DNA of 64,000 bases. Source: an uncultured Oscillospiraceae bacterium (lineage in GTDB: Bacteria > Bacillota > Clostridia > Oscillospirales > Oscillospiraceae). A model generated the notes under the pieces. It was not told the DNA's origin, ran no database searches, and saw nothing but the letters and a program-made list of their open reading frames with translations. Positions 7,315-16,463 of this stretch are shown here, piece after piece; positions within the stretch are counted from its first letter, which is position 1, and the number at the start of each line of letters is the position of its first letter. Made by a program: the position numbers and the translations under genes. The stretch covers positions 8,062 to 72,061 of the forward strand of contig CAJUAC010000009.1 in the NCBI GenBank assembly GCA_910583885.1. Direction: 5' to 3'.

Positions 7315-9258
7315 TTATTCCGCATCAGCGGGAGCGGGAGTAGGAGCCAGCAGGGCCCGGATGGACAGGGAAATCTTCTGCTTTTCCTCATCCACAGCGG
7401 TAATCTTTGCCTCTACCTTCTGATTCTCCGACAAGACATCACCGGGCTTCTCAATACGGTGATCCGCAATCTGGGAGATATGGATCAGCCCATCCACCCC
7501 CGGGACCACCTCAGCAAATGCACCGAAGGTCATCAGCTTCACAATGCGCACAAGGGCTACATCGCCGACCTTGTAGGTATCCATAAATACCTGCCAAGGA
7601 TTCGTGCTGCGATCCTTCACACCCAGGGAGATCTTCTTCTTCTCGGGATCGAAGGAGATGACATACACCTCCAGTGTATCACCAATCGCCACAACCTCAT
7701 TGGGATGCTTGATACGGCTCCAGCTCAGGTCGGTAATATGTACCATACCGTCCACGCCGCCGATGTCCACGAACACACCATAGCTGGTCATGCTCTTGAC
7801 TGTACCAGTATAGCGCTTGCCGACCTCAATGTTGGACCACACCTCGGCGGCAGCGGCCTGGCGGGCCTCCTGCTGTACTACCTTAATGGAACCAACTACC
7901 CGGCGGCGGGCACGGTTGACCTCAGTGATGCGCAGCTTGACGCGCTTCTTGACCAGCTCTGTCATAGCCGCATCCCTGGGCAGGCCGGACTGGGAAGCGG
8001 GGATAAACACCCGGACACCCTTGACAGACGCCACGATGCCGCCCTTGTTCTCCTCCGTCACAATGCCTTCCATGACTTCCTTATTGGCACAGGCTTCCTC
8101 AATGTTCTCCCACACCTTGACAGCGTCCACACGCTTCTTGGACAGCGTAGCGACGCCCTCTACATCATTGACGCGAATGACGAACAGCTCCACCTGATCG
8201 CCAACCTTCACCACGTCCTCCGGCTTCACCGAGGGATCGTCCGTCAGCTGCTCTACAGGAATGTAGCCGGCTTGCTTACAACCCAGGTCCACATGGACTT
8301 CTGTGGGGGTAATGGCGGTGACAACACCGGTTACCTTATCTCCTGTATTTAAAGTATTGGTGTACTGCTCCACCAATTCGGCAAAATTTTCCATGCCCTC
8401 GCCCTGGATTTTTTCTTCACTCATCGTCTTTTTGACCTCCTTTATGATGCTCGCAGGTGTGGATGCCCCCGCCGTCAAACCAACTACGCGGCACCCAGAC
8501 AGTCCCTCCCAAGGCAGCTCGTCCGCGCTTTCAATCTGGAAAACGCGGGAGCAATGCAAATGGCAGATCTCTGTCAGGTGCTTTGTATTGGCGCTTTTGG
8601 GATCACCAACCACCACCATAGCGTCCACCTTGGCGGCGAGGAGAGCCGCCTCCGATTGACGTGTATGCGTAGCATCACATATTGTATCAAAGATTTTTAG
8701 ATTTGTACACTGTTTTTTTAGAATTTTCAAAGAACTTTCCCAAACTTCTCGCCGCAGCGTGGTTTGGGATACCACTGTGAGTGCCATTTCCCCAGCAGCC
8801 GCAGTGGTTTCCGTCCACTTGGCAATCTCCTCCGGGCCAGAAAATACCACCAGGGAACTGCACCACCCCCCTACCCCCTGGACCTCCGGATGGTTCGGAT
8901 CCCCGATCATTACAGGCTGGCGGCCCTCTGCCTGCGCCCCCTTGACCAGCTGTTGGACATGGGCAACCCGCGGGCAGGTAGCATCTACAATCTCTGCGCC
9001 GCGCCCGGCCAGGATGTCATAGACGGCACAGCCCACACCATGGGCACGCAGCAGGACACTGTCCCCCGCCTGCGCCTCCTCCGGCCGGCTGAGGGCAACC
9101 ATCCCCCGCTCTGCCAAGGCGCTGGTGATATGCCCGTTGTGGATGACGCTGCCCAGCATCCTGGGCTGTTGGGCGGACTCCGCCAACCCCCAAGCCATTT
9201 TCACTGCACGGGCCACACCGAAACAGAACCCGGCACTCTTTGCCTCAATTACTTCCAT
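7315..9258 (-). CDS. ispH-rpsA: IspH fused to ribosomal protein S1 (bifunctional)
   Basis: One continuous 647-codon frame encodes two proteins. Residues 1-278 are 4-hydroxy-3-methylbut-2-enyl diphosphate reductase, the last enzyme of the MEP isoprenoid pathway, with the [4Fe-4S] ligands C12 (SAGFCFGV), C95 (VDATCP) and C194 (TICDATHT). Residues 279-647 are an S1-like RNA-binding protein with four S1 domains at about 306-376, 391-460, 479-548 and 564-633. An internal Met at 279 could start a separate S1, but the frame is unbroken. The arrangement is a known feature of many Clostridia. The start overlaps plsC by ten bases. Confidence 0.95.
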   Translation of the reverse strand: MEVIEAKSAGFCFGVARAVKMAWGLAESAQQPRMLGSVIHNGHITSALAERGMVALSRPEEAQAGDSVLLRAHGVGCAVYDILAGRGAEIVDATCPRVAHVQQLVKGAQAEGRQPVMIGDPNHPEVQGVGGWCSSLVVFSGPEEIAKWTETTAAAGEMALTVVSQTTLRREVWESSLKILKKQCTNLKIFDTICDATHTRQSEAALLAAKVDAMVVVGDPKSANTKHLTEICHLHCSRVFQIESADELPWEGLSGCRVVGLTAGASTPASIIKEVKKTMSEEKIQGEGMENFAELVEQYTNTLNTGDKVTGVVTAITPTEVHVDLGCKQAGYIPVEQLTDDPSVKPEDVVKVGDQVELFVIRVNDVEGVATLSKKRVDAVKVWENIEEACANKEVMEGIVTEENKGGIVASVKGVRVFIPASQSGLPRDAAMTELVKKRVKLRITEVNRARRRVVGSIKVVQQEARQAAAAEVWSNIEVGKRYTGTVKSMTSYGVFVDIGGVDGMVHITDLSWSRIKHPNEVVAIGDTLEVYVISFDPEKKKISLGVKDRSTNPWQVFMDTYKVGDVALVRIVKLMTFGAFAEVVPGVDGLIHISQIADHRIEKPGDVLSENQKVEAKITAVDEEKQKISLSIRALLAPTPAPADAE

Positions 9259-9848
9259 CCGTTTACCTCACTGAGGTCGTAGATACGCCGCAGGATCTCC
9301 CCTGCCGCCTGCCGGTTCTCCTCCGCTGTGGGACGGCGGCCTGCAACAGCAGGGGTGTAGGGCTCACCAAATACAACTGTCGTTTTCCGCAGGAACTTGT
9401 GTTTCCCGCCGCAATAGACAGGAACCATTGGCGTCTTGGTGCGTACTGCCATAACAGTTACGCCGCCCTTAGCCTCGCCGCCGCCCTCAGTATCTACCCT
9501 GGTCCCCTCCGGAAACACCAGCAGGCGGCAACCCTCATTGAGGGCACGGATAGCGGTTTTCATGGCGGTCAGGTCATTCCCTCCCCGCTTCACCGGAAAA
9601 ATGCCCGCCTTTTTCAGCAGCCATCCCACAACAGGAATCCGAAATAGCTGATCCTTGGCCATGACAGTCAGCCGGGAATCCACCGGCAGGGCTATTGCAA
9701 TCAAAAACGGATCCCAGCCGCTGACATGATTTGCACAGAGCAATGCCCCACCTTCCGGCAGGTTCTCCAGACCTATTACCCGATGGGGGAAAAACAGGCG
9801 AATAAACGGCGCAATTATTGTATAAATCACACGGTAAAAACGGTTCAT
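9249..9848 (-). CDS. plsC: 1-acyl-sn-glycerol-3-phosphate acyltransferase
   Basis: Membrane-associated acyltransferase making phosphatidic acid from lysophosphatidic acid, 199 residues. The catalytic H(x)4D motif is NHVSGWDP near residue 40, and the glycerol-phosphate-binding block FPEGTR is near 115. A hydrophobic segment at residues 5-20 anchors it to the membrane. Its ATG overlaps the cmk stop (ATGA), so the genes are translationally coupled. The cmk-plsC-ispH order is common in Firmicutes. Confidence 0.93.
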   Translation of the reverse strand: MNRFYRVIYTIIAPFIRLFFPHRVIGLENLPEGGALLCANHVSGWDPFLIAIALPVDSRLTVMAKDQLFRIPVVGWLLKKAGIFPVKRGGNDLTAMKTAIRALNEGCRLLVFPEGTRVDTEGGGEAKGGVTVMAVRTKTPMVPVYCGGKHKFLRKTTVVFGEPYTPAVAGRRPTAEENRQAAGEILRRIYDLSEVNGWK

Positions 9849-10531
9849 AGCCCAGTCCGCTCCTTGATGATCGCCAAGATCTGATGAAGGCTCTGCTCAA
9901 ATGTATTCCCTGTAGTGTCCAACAGCACGGCCCCATCAGCTGGCCGGAGGGGAGACACCGCCCGATGGGAGTCATTGTAGTCCCGTTCCTCAGTCTCCCG
10001 CAACAGCTCCTCAAGGCTTTGGGGTGTCCCCCGTTCCAGCAGTTCCTTATACCGCCGGCGGGCCCGGTCCTCCGTACTGGCGGTGAGGAAAATTTTTACG
10101 TCCGCATCGGGCAGGACAACAGTACCGATATCCCGCCCATCCATCACAACGCTGTACTCCCGCGCCATATGCCGCTGCATCTCCAGCAAAAAGGCACGCA
10201 CCTCCGGTATAGCGGAAATGTGGGAGGTAATCATGGACACTTCGGGTAAACGGATCTGGTCGGTTACATCCTCGCCATTCCGGTACATCCGCTGAAGCCC
10301 TCCTTCCCCATAGTCCATAGAGACCCGCAGCCCTGGCAGCAGCGCGGCTACAGCCTTCTTGTCCACTGGGTCGACGCCGCTGCAATAGGTGTGGTAGCCT
10401 ACCGTTCGGTAGATGGCCCCAGTGTCCACATAGACAAAACCAAGATTCTGTGCCGCACGCCGGGCAATCGTACTCTTTCCGGCCCCACTGGGGCCATCAA
10501 TCGCAACCGATATCTTTTTTCCGTTCTCCAT
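9845..10531 (-). CDS. cmk: Cytidylate kinase
   Basis: Phosphorylates CMP and dCMP with ATP, 228 residues. The P-loop GPSGAGKST is near residue 13, the nucleotide-binding segment YVDTGAIYR near 34, and the DGRDIGTVVLP block near 150. The start at 10531 is preceded by GGGGGAG; an upstream in-frame ATG would overlap the HI0933 gene and lacks a site. Part of the 12-gene operon. Confidence 0.95.
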   Translation of the reverse strand: MENGKKISVAIDGPSGAGKSTIARRAAQNLGFVYVDTGAIYRTVGYHTYCSGVDPVDKKAVAALLPGLRVSMDYGEGGLQRMYRNGEDVTDQIRLPEVSMITSHISAIPEVRAFLLEMQRHMAREYSVVMDGRDIGTVVLPDADVKIFLTASTEDRARRRYKELLERGTPQSLEELLRETEERDYNDSHRAVSPLRPADGAVLLDTTGNTFEQSLHQILAIIKERTGL

Positions 10532-10566
10532 GGTACTCCCCCTCTTTGCGCTGGAGCGCAAATCTT

Positions 10567-11808
10567 TTATCTGATTTTGGCATGTTCCGCAGCTGACGCA
10601 CCTGCCAGCCGTCCTGTGGACCACGCAATCTGTAGATTAAACCCACCTGTATAGGCGTCTACATCCAGAACTTCCCCCGCAAAGTACAGCCCATCCAGCA
10701 GTTTGGATGCCATTGTGGACGGGTTCACCTCTTTTACCGAAACACCGCCGGAGGTGACAATCGCCTCCTCTACCGGGCGGGGACCGCTGATCTCCACCGG
10801 CAGCGCTTTCATCAGTGCCAGTAAGCTTCGCCGCTGCCTCTTGGTCAAGCCATGGATTTTCTGGTGGGGATCAATCCCTGCCAAGCTGATAAAGGGCTCT
10901 ATCATCTTTTTCGGCAGGAGATCCACCATCCCGTTTACAAGATCACTATTTTTATATTTGGTAAAATCTGACACCAAGCGCTTATCCAAGGACTGCTCAT
11001 CCAAGGCAGGCTTTAGGTCAATCTCCAGCCGGTATTGCTTGCTTCCAAACTGCCGCATATGGGCGGATGCGGAGAGTATCAAAGGTCCGCTGACACCGAA
11101 ATGTGTGAACAGCATCTCCCCGAAGTCCGTATAGATCTTCCGGTTTCCCTCATATACCCGCAGCGATACATTGCGCAGGCTCAGCCCCTGCAGCTGGGCA
11201 CATAGCCCTCCCTGGGCACATAACGGTACCAGAGAGCCTCGCGGCTCCACAATGGTGTGGCCTGCCGACTGGGCCAACCGGTAGCCGTCCCCTGTGCTGC
11301 CGGTCAGCGGGTAGCTAACCCCACCAGTGGCAATGACGACGTGGCCTGCCGCATAATCCTCCCGGCCTCCCTTGACACCCGCCAGCTGTCCATCCTGAAG
11401 CAACAACGCTTCCGCCCTATCCCGGATCAAGCGGACACCCAACCGCCGTAAGCGCTTTTCTAATGCACCGCTCACATCAAAGGCCCGGTCAGATACGGGG
11501 AACACCCGGTTCCCCCGCTCCGTCTTCAGCGGGACGCCCAGCTCCATAAAAAATGCCATGACGGCAGTACTATCGAATTGGTTGTAGGCACTGTAAAGGA
11601 ATCTACCATTACACGGTATACACTGCAAAAACTGATCCGCATCACAGTTATTGGTCAAATTACACCGGCCCTTACCAGTAATATTCAGCTTTTTTCCCAG
11701 CCGTTCATTGGGCTCGAGGAGGCATACTGCCGTACCGCCCTCTGCCGCAGCAATCGCCGCCATCATCCCGGCAGGGCCACCGCCAACTACAACTACATCA
11801 GTTCTCAT
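10567..11808 (-). CDS. HI0933-family NAD(P)/FAD-dependent oxidoreductase
   Basis: Flavoprotein of 413 residues. The N-terminus DVVVVGGGPAGMMAA is a Rossmann dinucleotide site, and TGKGRCNLTNN near residue 45 is the signature of the HI0933/YhiN family. The C-terminus (LDVDAYTGGFNLQIAWSTG) closes the FAD site as in the family. Members are widespread but the physiological substrate is not settled. The ATG at 11808 overlaps the rpiR-like stop by 11 bases. The longer frame upstream is coding sequence of that regulator and is rejected. Confidence 0.88.
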   Translation of the reverse strand: MRTDVVVVGGGPAGMMAAIAAAEGGTAVCLLEPNERLGKKLNITGKGRCNLTNNCDADQFLQCIPCNGRFLYSAYNQFDSTAVMAFFMELGVPLKTERGNRVFPVSDRAFDVSGALEKRLRRLGVRLIRDRAEALLLQDGQLAGVKGGREDYAAGHVVIATGGVSYPLTGSTGDGYRLAQSAGHTIVEPRGSLVPLCAQGGLCAQLQGLSLRNVSLRVYEGNRKIYTDFGEMLFTHFGVSGPLILSASAHMRQFGSKQYRLEIDLKPALDEQSLDKRLVSDFTKYKNSDLVNGMVDLLPKKMIEPFISLAGIDPHQKIHGLTKRQRRSLLALMKALPVEISGPRPVEEAIVTSGGVSVKEVNPSTMASKLLDGLYFAGEVLDVDAYTGGFNLQIAWSTGRLAGASAAEHAKIR

Positions 11809-12664
11809 CGCTGTACCCAAATACACCATACTCATCCCAAATACCTTCCAGACGGTTAAAAATCTGGGAAATATCTGCGTCCTTCCGATGGCCCGCAGCA
11901 ACAATGACAGCGTTGAGCAGGCTGAATGGGGCAACCAGGGAGTCCACAAAAGAAATCATATCACTATGGGCCATCAATACCGCAGAGGCCATCGGGTACA
12001 ACGGCGACATGGCGCTGTCGGTAATGGCTACTACATCCGCACCCCTGTCGCGGGCAAACTGCACGCCCTTGACAGTGGCCTTGGAATAGCGTGGGAAACT
12101 GATGCCAACCAACAGATCCCCTGGCCCGATACGCAGGGTACTCTCTAAAATATCCCCTGCGCTGTTGCTTGTCACCAGGGTGACATGGTCGAAGATCAGA
12201 TGGAGATAGAAGTGGAGATACCCAGCCAGAAAGGAACTGGAACGGACACCCAAAATATAGATATGCCGGGCACCCATCAGTTTATCAACCACAGAGGTGA
12301 ACGCACTGCGGTCTACCTCATCAATGGCCATGCGGATTTTCTCCATGTCCATCTGCAAAACAGAGGCTACCACATCTGAGCTGAACAGGCGGTCGTTGGA
12401 CGTCTGGATGCGCTGGATGGAGGTCAGCTTGCTGCGGACCATCTCCTGCAAAGCCTTCTGCATCGCAGGATATCCGTCGTACCCCAAAGCAGCTGCAAAA
12501 CGGACCACAGTGGACTCGCTGACATCTACCAGTTTTCCCAGTCTGCTGGCGGTCATAAACGCAGCTTTGTCATAATCGGAGATGATATAGGCCGCAATTC
12601 TCTTCTGCCCTTTCGAGAAATCTGCCATATTCTCTTGGATAGTATGTAGTACGTCCTTCTGCAT
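11798..12664 (-). CDS. MurR/RpiR-family transcriptional regulator
   Basis: Regulator of 288 residues. An N-terminal helix-turn-helix (LGKLVDVSESTVVRFAAALGY read as the recognition region, about 40-62) is followed by a sugar isomerase (SIS) domain at about 125-260 that binds phosphosugars in this family. It sits in the middle of a housekeeping operon, not beside a sugar catabolic gene, so its effector and targets cannot be inferred. It is 19 bases downstream of the RsuA-type gene and overlaps the next gene. Confidence 0.87.
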   Translation of the reverse strand: MQKDVLHTIQENMADFSKGQKRIAAYIISDYDKAAFMTASRLGKLVDVSESTVVRFAAALGYDGYPAMQKALQEMVRSKLTSIQRIQTSNDRLFSSDVVASVLQMDMEKIRMAIDEVDRSAFTSVVDKLMGARHIYILGVRSSSFLAGYLHFYLHLIFDHVTLVTSNSAGDILESTLRIGPGDLLVGISFPRYSKATVKGVQFARDRGADVVAITDSAMSPLYPMASAVLMAHSDMISFVDSLVAPFSLLNAVIVAAGHRKDADISQIFNRLEGIWDEYGVFGYSDEN

Positions 12665-12683
12665 CGCTGCCTCCTTAGTGGTC

Positions 12684-13388
12684 TTATGTACACAGCCCCG
12701 CCTGTTCCTCTGGTGTCAGACGCCGCCAGCGGCCCTGCGGGAGATCCCCCAGCTCCAGCGGCCCTTCCCGGACACGCACCAGGCGGGAAACTTGGAGTCC
12801 CGCCAGCTGGCACATACGCCGGACTTGCCGGTTTAACCCCTGGTGAATCGTAACGGACAGGATCCACGCCCCCTGCCTACGCATCAAAATTTCCACCTTG
12901 GCGGGGACAATCGGTGAACCATCCTCCAACGCAGTCAAGCTGGCCAGACGCTCTGAGCAGCCTGACAGGCGGCCAGAAACTGTGACATGGTACTCTTTTT
13001 CTGTCTGATGGCTGGGATGGGCCAGCTGTTGGGCAAACGCCCCATCGTTGGTTAGCAGCAACAGCCCTTCAGAGTCCATGTCCAGCCGGCCCACTGGATA
13101 AACCCGTCCCCCACAAGAGGCAACCAACTGTGCTACTGTTGGTCGCCCCCGCTCATCAGAGAGTGTGGTTACAACCCCCCGAGGTTTGTTAAGCATCAGA
13201 TAGAGCTTTGAAGATGCAGGGGCAACCGGCGCACCGTCAAGCCGGATCTCATCCTTCTCTGGATCCGCCTTGCCGCCCAACCCAGCCGGGACGCCGTTTA
13301 CTGTGACCCGGCCGGCCTTTAAGAGCTCCTCCGCACGGCGGCGGGAACAGACACCGGCGGAGGAGAGAATTTTTTGCAAACGCTCCAT
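12684..13388 (-). CDS. RsuA/RluB-family pseudouridine synthase
   Basis: rRNA pseudouridine synthase of 234 residues. The N-terminal S4 RNA-binding domain (MERLQKILSSAGVCSRR onward) is followed by the catalytic domain with GRLDMDSEGLLLLTNDG near residue 105, which holds the nucleophilic Asp. In Bacillus the equivalent rluB lies between the dacF/ypuI region and scpB, so RluB (23S rRNA) is the likely assignment. The start at 13388 is preceded by AAAGGATCTCC. Confidence 0.9.
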   Translation of the reverse strand: MERLQKILSSAGVCSRRRAEELLKAGRVTVNGVPAGLGGKADPEKDEIRLDGAPVAPASSKLYLMLNKPRGVVTTLSDERGRPTVAQLVASCGGRVYPVGRLDMDSEGLLLLTNDGAFAQQLAHPSHQTEKEYHVTVSGRLSGCSERLASLTALEDGSPIVPAKVEILMRRQGAWILSVTIHQGLNRQVRRMCQLAGLQVSRLVRVREGPLELGDLPQGRWRRLTPEEQAGLCT

Positions 13389-13419
13389 GGAGATCCTTTC
13401 TCTGCGTAGCTTCATAGGC

Positions 13420-14523
13420 CTAACGGTTTGGGAACAGCCGCCCCCACCATCCAGAGGCACCGGCCTCCTCTTCCGCCTGCATAGCGGAGGGGGCTACAGC
13501 CACCATATCCACACTGGCCACCTCTTCCCCATCCAGATAAGCGCATACCTCGCCGATCACCTGTCCGGGGATTACTGGGGCTGCCACAGAAATGGGGGCG
13601 CGGGCAATCACAGTCAGCCGCTCCTCCCCTGTCAATGGGTAACACAAATCCTCCAATGCCGCCAAAGGGACAGAGGCAGGTGCTCCCCCACGGACCAGGA
13701 CGGAGGAGAGGATACGTCCCCCTGCCACAGCGGTCTCTAACCGGTAGGCAGAAAAACCATAGTCCAGCAGCGCCATGTGGTCATTCCAGTCGTTGCCATC
13801 GTTCAGTGTAACACACACTAAGGTCATCCCATCCCGCTGGGCAGCGGAGACCAGCGTCCGCCCAGCCGCCTTGGTAAACCCTGTTTTTACGCCAATGCAT
13901 CCCTCACACAGCCGCAGCAATTTGTTATGGTTGGCCAGGTATCGCTCCCCAATCGTAACAGAGGCCGTGGAGACAATACGGCGGAAATCATGGTTTGCCA
14001 GCGCGTAAGCCGCCAGCACTGCCATATCCCGCGCACTGGAGTAGTGTCCCTCCGCGTCGAGCCCGTTGGGATTGGCAAAGTGGGAGTGCTCCATTCCCAG
14101 CCGTACCGCTGTATCGTTCATCAGCGCAACAAAATCCTCCGTGTCTCCACTGACGCAGTGCGCCACTGCCAGGGCAGCATCGTTGCCGCTGACCAGCATC
14201 AGCCCATAGAGGAGCTCCTCCAGCCGCAGCTGGTCTCCGGGTTTGAGGTACATGGAAGATCCCTCCGCCATGTCCTGGGCTGTCACAGTATAGGGCATTT
14301 GCAGCTCTCCATGCTCCAGGGCCACCACGGCGGTCATAATTTTGGTAATGCTGGCGATCAGCCGCTCCTCATCGGCGGCCTGCTCGTAGATCACCCGTCC
14401 GCTTCTCTGCTCAATCAGGACAGCTGATGCAGCAGAAGTACTGACAGCACTAACCTGACAGGTTAAAACACTTAACACTAAAACGACACATATCAGTGTC
14501 CGGCAAGGACCGGGTTTGGACAT
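13420..14523 (-). CDS. dacF: D-alanyl-D-alanine carboxypeptidase, DacF-like
   Basis: Penicillin-binding serine DD-peptidase of 367 residues. A signal peptide (about 1-26) is followed by the active-site SxxK (S58-I-T-K61), the SGN triad (112-114) and KTG near residue 221. The C-terminal part matches the beta-sandwich of PBP5-type enzymes. No amphipathic anchor is obvious at the C-terminus. Its place with gerW/ytfJ, DUF2953 and scpAB resembles the Bacillus dacF/ytfJ neighbourhoods and suggests a spore cortex or forespore role. Confidence 0.92.
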   Translation of the reverse strand: MSKPGPCRTLICVVLVLSVLTCQVSAVSTSAASAVLIEQRSGRVIYEQAADEERLIASITKIMTAVVALEHGELQMPYTVTAQDMAEGSSMYLKPGDQLRLEELLYGLMLVSGNDAALAVAHCVSGDTEDFVALMNDTAVRLGMEHSHFANPNGLDAEGHYSSARDMAVLAAYALANHDFRRIVSTASVTIGERYLANHNKLLRLCEGCIGVKTGFTKAAGRTLVSAAQRDGMTLVCVTLNDGNDWNDHMALLDYGFSAYRLETAVAGGRILSSVLVRGGAPASVPLAALEDLCYPLTGEERLTVIARAPISVAAPVIPGQVIGEVCAYLDGEEVASVDMVAVAPSAMQAEEEAGASGWWGRLFPNR

Positions 14524-14622
14524 ATTGGGCCCACCTCCACCACGTTTGGATGGGCTTAGTATGCCACGCTGCGGCCATCAAAAAACACGAAAAACCTTCC
14601 TGCTGCTCCACTGCCCCTCTTC

Positions 14623-15054
14623 TCAGCAGGTCTCTTCCACTGGCGGTGCATCCTCTTCCGGCTTTTTCCGGTCATGGATCAGCCCGGTGACACGATCAAC
14701 CATATCCGGCACCATCTCAACGATCCGGTCAACCGTGTTCATGGCGGGGACTGCCACCGGCATCACCCGGGTGATACCATCCTTGACAATCAAAAAGGCC
14801 ACTGGTTCGATCCTCACCCCAGTCCCCAATGCGCTTCCGATAACGCCGGGATCTGCTTCAGCATTCTTCTTATTCCCAAAAGCAGTCCCGCCGCCGCCAA
14901 AGCCAATGCTGACGCGGGATATGGGGATAAGGGTCACGCCGTCCGGCGTCTGGATAGGCTGGCCAACAATTGTGTTGGTGTCTACCAGCTCACGCACCTT
15001 CGCCATGCTCTCCTGCATGATCTCGCTGAGTGGGTTCTTTTTCTCCATGTCCAT
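14623..15054 (-). CDS. gerW: Spore protein GerW (YtfJ family)
   Basis: GerW/YtfJ sporulation protein, 143 residues, needed for proper germination in Bacillus. The family core is evident: VDTNTIVGQPIQTPDG near residue 22, then the Gly-rich IGFGGGGTAFG near 48, and a hydrophobic C-terminal half (VAFLIVKDGITRVMPV). There is no signal peptide. It is preceded by the DUF2953 gene, the same pair as ytfI-ytfJ in Bacillus. Confidence 0.92.
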   Translation of the reverse strand: MDMEKKNPLSEIMQESMAKVRELVDTNTIVGQPIQTPDGVTLIPISRVSIGFGGGGTAFGNKKNAEADPGVIGSALGTGVRIEPVAFLIVKDGITRVMPVAVPAMNTVDRIVEMVPDMVDRVTGLIHDRKKPEEDAPPVEETC

Positions 15055-15118
15055 ATTGCTCCTTTCAATGGCCGGTCAAGCGGCCTCCATTTGCTTACCA
15101 TGTCAACTGACCTGCCGC

Positions 15119-15808
15119 TTATGCGGCGGCCTGATCCTCTGGCATCTCCGCTGGCGGCGGGGATGCCAGCTTCCGGAATCTCCAAAACCATTTAAGAAGG
15201 CTGCCGCCGGCGCGGATCCCCACTGACAGCACATCCCACGGGCGGAGGGATATCCCCACATCCGCAATAAAGTCCATCTTCCCTCCTGTGAAGTCCAAAA
15301 ACAGCTGGATGTCCTGCTCCTCGATCCGGACCACCCGATGGAGAGGCGGCAGGGCCCCAGCCAGTGCGGCTTCCAATCTGCCATACAACAGCGCCGTGTC
15401 CGCCGGATCTGCCCCAGCAACCAGAATGTGCAGCTTCAGCGGCTCCACCCAAATCCGCCGCCCTACCCGTCGCAGAGCACGCAGCAGAATAGGCGGCAAT
15501 GCCTCCAAGCTGTAAAAGATCTGCTCACGGTTAATCTTAGCCTTTGGCTTTTTTTTTCGCTTGCCTTTTTTCGGTTTCTTTTCCGGCTCCTGAGCTGGTG
15601 CGCTTTCCACCGCTGCCTCCGGCTGTTTTGCTTCCTTCTGTTCCGGCCTGGCAGGTGGGAACAGCTGAAGCTTCACCGGTCCATAGCGGATCCACGCTGC
15701 AAGTTCTCCCTGGTCATAGGATGCCCTGGCATGGACTGGGATACGCAGTGCAACCACCAGCGCCAACAGTAGGACACCTACAATGCACAAGACAATATTT
15801 CCAACCAC
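15119..15808 (-). CDS. DUF2953 membrane protein (YtfI-like)
   Basis: Protein of 229 residues with one N-terminal membrane helix (about 3-21), then a linker of more than 30 residues very rich in Lys, Pro and Glu (about 55-95). The soluble C-terminal domain, rich in Val and Phe, fits DUF2953. The family is tied to sporulation by constant linkage with gerW, seen here too. The biochemical function is unknown. Confidence 0.8.
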   Translation of the reverse strand: MVGNIVLCIVGVLLLALVVALRIPVHARASYDQGELAAWIRYGPVKLQLFPPARPEQKEAKQPEAAVESAPAQEPEKKPKKGKRKKKPKAKINREQIFYSLEALPPILLRALRRVGRRIWVEPLKLHILVAGADPADTALLYGRLEAALAGALPPLHRVVRIEEQDIQLFLDFTGGKMDFIADVGISLRPWDVLSVGIRAGGSLLKWFWRFRKLASPPPAEMPEDQAAA

Positions 15809-15832
15809 GCCTCCACGCCTCCTTCCTCCCAG

Positions 15833-16411
15833 TTATATCTGGCCGCCCTCTGGCGGCGTGGAGGGCTCTTCCCCGCCAACCACCTGCGGCCCCTCCATCT
15901 CTAACCCTGGCAGAGGCGGCAGCTCCTCCAGGGATTGCAGATGGAACGTCCGCAGGAATGTCTGGGTTGTGCGGTACAGCCGGGGCCGGCCAGGTACCTG
16001 CAAACGGCCGCATTCCTCAATCAGCTTCCGCTCCAGCAACAGCCCCACCGTGTAGGCGCTGTCTACACCCCGGATCTGATCTACATAAGCCCGGGTGGTA
16101 GGCTGATAGTAGGCGATGGCAGCCAACACCTCCAGCGCCGGCTGGCTAAGCTTAGCGGGCCTCCGGATCTCAAAAGCCCGCCGGATGGCGATGGCGTAGT
16201 CCGGCGCCGAGCAGAGCTGCCAGGAATCCTCAATATGGAGCAGCCGGATCCCCCGGCGCTCAAAGGCGTAATAGTCGCCCAGGCTGTGCAGGGCCTCCTC
16301 CGTCTCCTCACGGCCAGTTTCCAGTGCCATGCAGATCCGGTCGATATGTACCGGTTCCCCGGCGGCGAATAAAATCCCCTCCGCCGCCGAGGCCAATTCT
16401 TTCGTGTCCAA
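15833..16411 (-). CDS. scpB: Segregation and condensation protein B
   Basis: Kleisin-associated winged-helix protein of the SMC-ScpAB condensin, 192 residues. The two winged-helix domains span about 5-75 and 85-160; the conserved block PALEVLAAIAYYQPTTRA is near 95. A Pro/Gly-rich tail of about 25 residues follows. It lies 52 bases downstream of scpA, the usual order. Confidence 0.95.
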   Translation of the reverse strand: MDTKELASAAEGILFAAGEPVHIDRICMALETGREETEEALHSLGDYYAFERRGIRLLHIEDSWQLCSAPDYAIAIRRAFEIRRPAKLSQPALEVLAAIAYYQPTTRAYVDQIRGVDSAYTVGLLLERKLIEECGRLQVPGRPRLYRTTQTFLRTFHLQSLEELPPLPGLEMEGPQVVGGEEPSTPPEGGQI

Positions 16412-16463
16412 TCCGTGTTACCGCCTTATCGTGGGATAGGTAGGTTTCCCTACAAGGAATGTA

